This document shows, piece by piece, positions 61,187 to 64,000 of a stretch of DNA of 64,000 nucleotides. The translations under genes and the position numbers were made by a program. This DNA is from Entomortierella parvispora (taxonomy: Eukaryota; Mortierellomycota; Mortierellomycetes; Mortierellales; Mortierellaceae). The notes under the pieces were generated by a model that was not told where the DNA came from, did no database searches, and was given only the letters and a program-made list of their open reading frames with translations. Each line of letters begins with the position of its first letter. Within the stretch, counting starts at the first letter, position 1. Location: positions 1,922,001-1,986,000 of the forward strand of contig OY752141.1 in assembly GCA_963573315.1 (NCBI GenBank). Direction: 5' to 3'.

Positions 61187-64000
61187 CGCGATGAGTCAAG
61201 TTGGGTCCGTATTTCTTGTTTGTACGTCGTCTAGATATCTATTTTCTTTCTTGGACGGACTGTAGTCTGCTCGAGGAAAGGAAAGAAAGAGGGAGAGAGA
61301 AAAGAAAGGAAGAGTCAGTACTCCGATGGTCATGCATGGAGGGGAAATTGACGAGGAAGCAATACGCACAATGAAAACGACCCAAAGTTGAAACGATGAA
61401 TGAATCAAAGAGTCGCAGGGGTGAACAAGTGAAAGCGACCGAGGAAAGGGGGCGGGAGAGGACAGAAGATAGAAGAGAAAGAGGCGGAGGGAAAGAGAAA
61501 AGTGATGATGGAAAAGGCGGTTAATCAGGACAAACTGGGATCAATGTCAGGGGACGGGTGAATTCAAAGACTGCCCATGGTTGCCGGTCAGCTTAGTCTG
61601 GACACAGGGCATGGAATAAACAGCATGGACATGGGTACAGAGCAGAGGATGGAAATGAGACCAGAGACACGGCGAGTCGCGAGGAGGAGCAGCGCGATGG
61701 CCATTTGTCCAGGGTAAACACAGTCCGGGCGAATGCCCTTCATGGACTTTGGACTTACTTAAACGACACGAACGACCGGGCAACAGGGGTAAAGGATGAG
61801 GGATTTTTTTGTTCGTTTTGAACAGGCAGAGAGGAGTCAAGGAAAAGAGGAAAAGAAGGGCTCAAGTGTGGAGAAAGAAACTGCACGACGAGACGCGACC
61901 TTAAATCGGGCTGCAGGTCTGTCTTGCCAGAAGTTTACTGGCAAAAAAGGAGGCAGGGGAAGTGGTTGGAAGGGAGGACAGGCGGAGAGGAAGAGGGAAA
62001 AGGGAAGGAAATAGATGTCAGGGTTACGAACGAAGAAAGAAAGCAGCAAAGGAATGGCAACGAAGGGTTTATAAACCCTCCATCCCTGTGACCCTGCCTT
62101 GATGATTTTATCCGAGAGGCAGCCCAGTCGTTTGCAGTCTGTGCAGCATTCATGAGAGACCTTTCCCCGACCCATTTCTTCTTTAGAAGGCCACAGTTCT
62201 GTCCTTTGAAACGACGGCGAAATGGCTCTTCCGGTTAGCAAGGCATTTGTTCAGTGTGAAGAAGGAACAACCCTCGAGACGAACCACTGCATCAACAATT
62301 GCATCAACAATCGCAACATCATCATCAACAAGCACCCATTAGCTGGCCCTAGACTCGATTCTTGACTTTTGCCTTCTCGTGCAACCCCCACTTGTTGTCT
62401 CGCCTCGCCCTTCCGGCGCGCGCTTCGATTGTTTGTGTTTACATATTGGGAACAACAACGAATTGAACGCAACCTCCGTGCGGCAGAACCCGGTCGAATG
62501 GATGGTCGAATGGATTTGTTGTGAGTGCACCAATGCACCCAACACAAAGGCCGCAATTCATCCATTCCTACCTTCTTGGGTGGTCATCAGTTTGTCCGTC
62601 TTCACTCCGGCTGTCAGGAAAGAACGCACAGTCTCCCGTGTGCGTTGTGGCCAGAAAAAGACGCAAACAGAGGCGATAGAGAATGATGAGGACATGAAGA
62701 ATGATGGCCTGGAAGGCCTGTCTCTCAGAGTCATTATCTCACTGACAGCTCGAAGCAATGATATGATGACTTTCGAAAGGAGGAGAGGATGGGAACAGAT
62801 GGGCACACGAGCAACCATTGTGCCTCCAACGGTTCAATTTGAGAAGTCGGCTTCAGTGTTTCCCACGAAAAGGGTTGTTCGAATGACCAATTGACATGTC
62901 CCCAAGGGGTTTGCATGTTCCAGACAAGTTCTAGTTCCAATCATCTTCTCAGTTTCTCCAAGAAAACTAGTCCTTCGTTGTATCATCATTATCATCATCA
63001 TCATAATGCTCGAGTCCAGACAAAAAAGCATAGAAAACCTATACTCAGCAGAATTGGCCAATGGCGGTAAACGTCATTTTGGCATCTCTACCACCCTGGC
63101 CACAATCTCCCGGAGCCCTCTCCATCCAAAGTAACGATAGCAAAGACGTGGCTGTCTTCCCCTTTTAACTCTTTTTTGCAAGGAAAGCAAAAGCGGAATA
63201 AGAACGACGTCTACCCTGTCCGCCACAAACTTGTAATCCTCCCGTTTTTATTTAGTGCGGTACCTTTCCTCCCGAAGCTCCTCACTCTCCCATCTTTCTT
63301 TTTCACAAGGATGAATCGGCGAAAGGATCTTCCCTGAAGGAGCCTCTCCCAATAAGTCTACAACTTGGCACATGGACAAACCTATCCTTGAGAGTTTGCG
63401 CACAGGGCGTCTATGGCAACAACAACAACAACAAAAAAAAAGGGGGTCATGTGATATGATACGATAGACTAAAGTGTGCCCTATCTTTCACCAGGTGAAA
63501 GCACGTAGAGTACTCCATGACATCGAGCATCATTCATGCATGATGCATTTACGCAAGCGATCGCCGATGGCGTGTGAATGGGACAAAGCATTTCTGCCTC
63601 CTATCGGCACGCGACATGGCGCGCTTTTTGCCACCAAATCGATTTATCACTCCGCTCCTCTTTTTGTTGGTACCGTTTCCCAGGATAAGCGTTGGAAAAG
63701 ATAGAGCAAAGCGAAGACAACGAATGATGTGTAACTGCTGTTTCCCCTTTCAAAAGACTGCGATGGGCAAAATTTCAAAGTTTTGGGTGTTTGCAGAGCC
63801 AGAACTCCTTTTGAGGACGTTTCATGCACATCATTTACTCTGTCTCTTGTCTACGGCCCCAGTTCTGTCCCCGTACATCCTGAGGTGCCCAAGCAGCACA
63901 ACATTAGTCCCCGAGTTGCACCGTCATTGATAGAAATTGATTGGGCTACGATTGTCACTAACATGGTGGTATCTTAACATTGCACCAAGCAATTTGGGGA
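61187..64000. other. Right-end intergenic region
   Basis: About 2.8 kb with no supportable gene on either strand. The first 600 bp are purine-rich on the plus strand (promoter side of the H+-ATPase). Small simple repeats: ATCATC units (62980-63004) and CAACAA units (63418-63432). A partial gene may begin beyond the edge, but nothing inside shows it. Confidence 0.5.

Noticed and set aside
62379-62894. 171-codon plus-strand frame
   Set aside because: Composition and residue pattern look random; no motif, no splice partners.

Overview
The window reads as nuclear DNA of a filamentous fungus. It has dense spliceosomal introns (mostly 50-110 nt, GTAAGT-like donors), a chitin synthase fused to a myosin-like motor, a P3A proton ATPase, and core eukaryotic genes (RPT2, APC5, URB2, an RPR2-type RNase P subunit). 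A FAM72 gene, and LRR proteins whose central module (FICECGEHTK ... EFFKKYG ... VPPLASL) I associate with Mortierellomycota, point to an early-diverging fungus, probably Mortierella sensu lato. That assignment is inference. I rebuilt gene models by hand from open frames, splice consensus and phase; exon coordinates are in each entry.

Layout. 1-1344 (-): NDFIP/Bsd2-type membrane adaptor, cut by the left edge. 1781-3553 (-): RPT2, divergent across 328 bp from 3882-5442 (+), an HSL-family alpha/beta hydrolase. 5443-7164: gene-poor. 7165-15307, all on the minus strand: an ART-like small protein, an LRR protein, and a protein with a helical-bundle N-terminus that I compare with HeLo/MLKL-type death domains. 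16222-22054 (+): URB2. 22055-24544: a 21-bp minisatellite and a decayed partial copy of URB2. 24545-28448 (-): APC5 in 15 exons, divergent from 28693-29677 (+), RPR2/RPP21. 29678-38250 (+): two tandem LRR paralogues of the minus-strand LRR gene, plus two LRR relics. 38973-42040 (+): FAD/NAD-binding oxidoreductase, convergent with 42619-44309 (-), an AKR7-like aldo/keto reductase. 47301-48929 (+): FAM72 with a long disordered extension, convergent with 49392-56206 (-), motor-chitin synthase. 58077-61186 (-): plasma-membrane H+-ATPase. 61187-64000: no gene seen.

How it fits together. Most genes are housekeeping: proteasome, anaphase-promoting complex, ribosome and tRNA biogenesis, cell wall, proton pump. 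The accessory part is the LRR family. Three intact members share a first exon of 182-191 nt encoding one small N-terminal module, a phase-2 intron at the same place, one central module, and 28-residue ribonuclease-inhibitor-type LRRs in different numbers. Two relics show gene turnover. The minus-strand member sits in tandem with the helical-bundle gene and the ART-like ORF, an arrangement that resembles sensor/effector pairs of fungal innate immunity. This is the best candidate for an undescribed system here.
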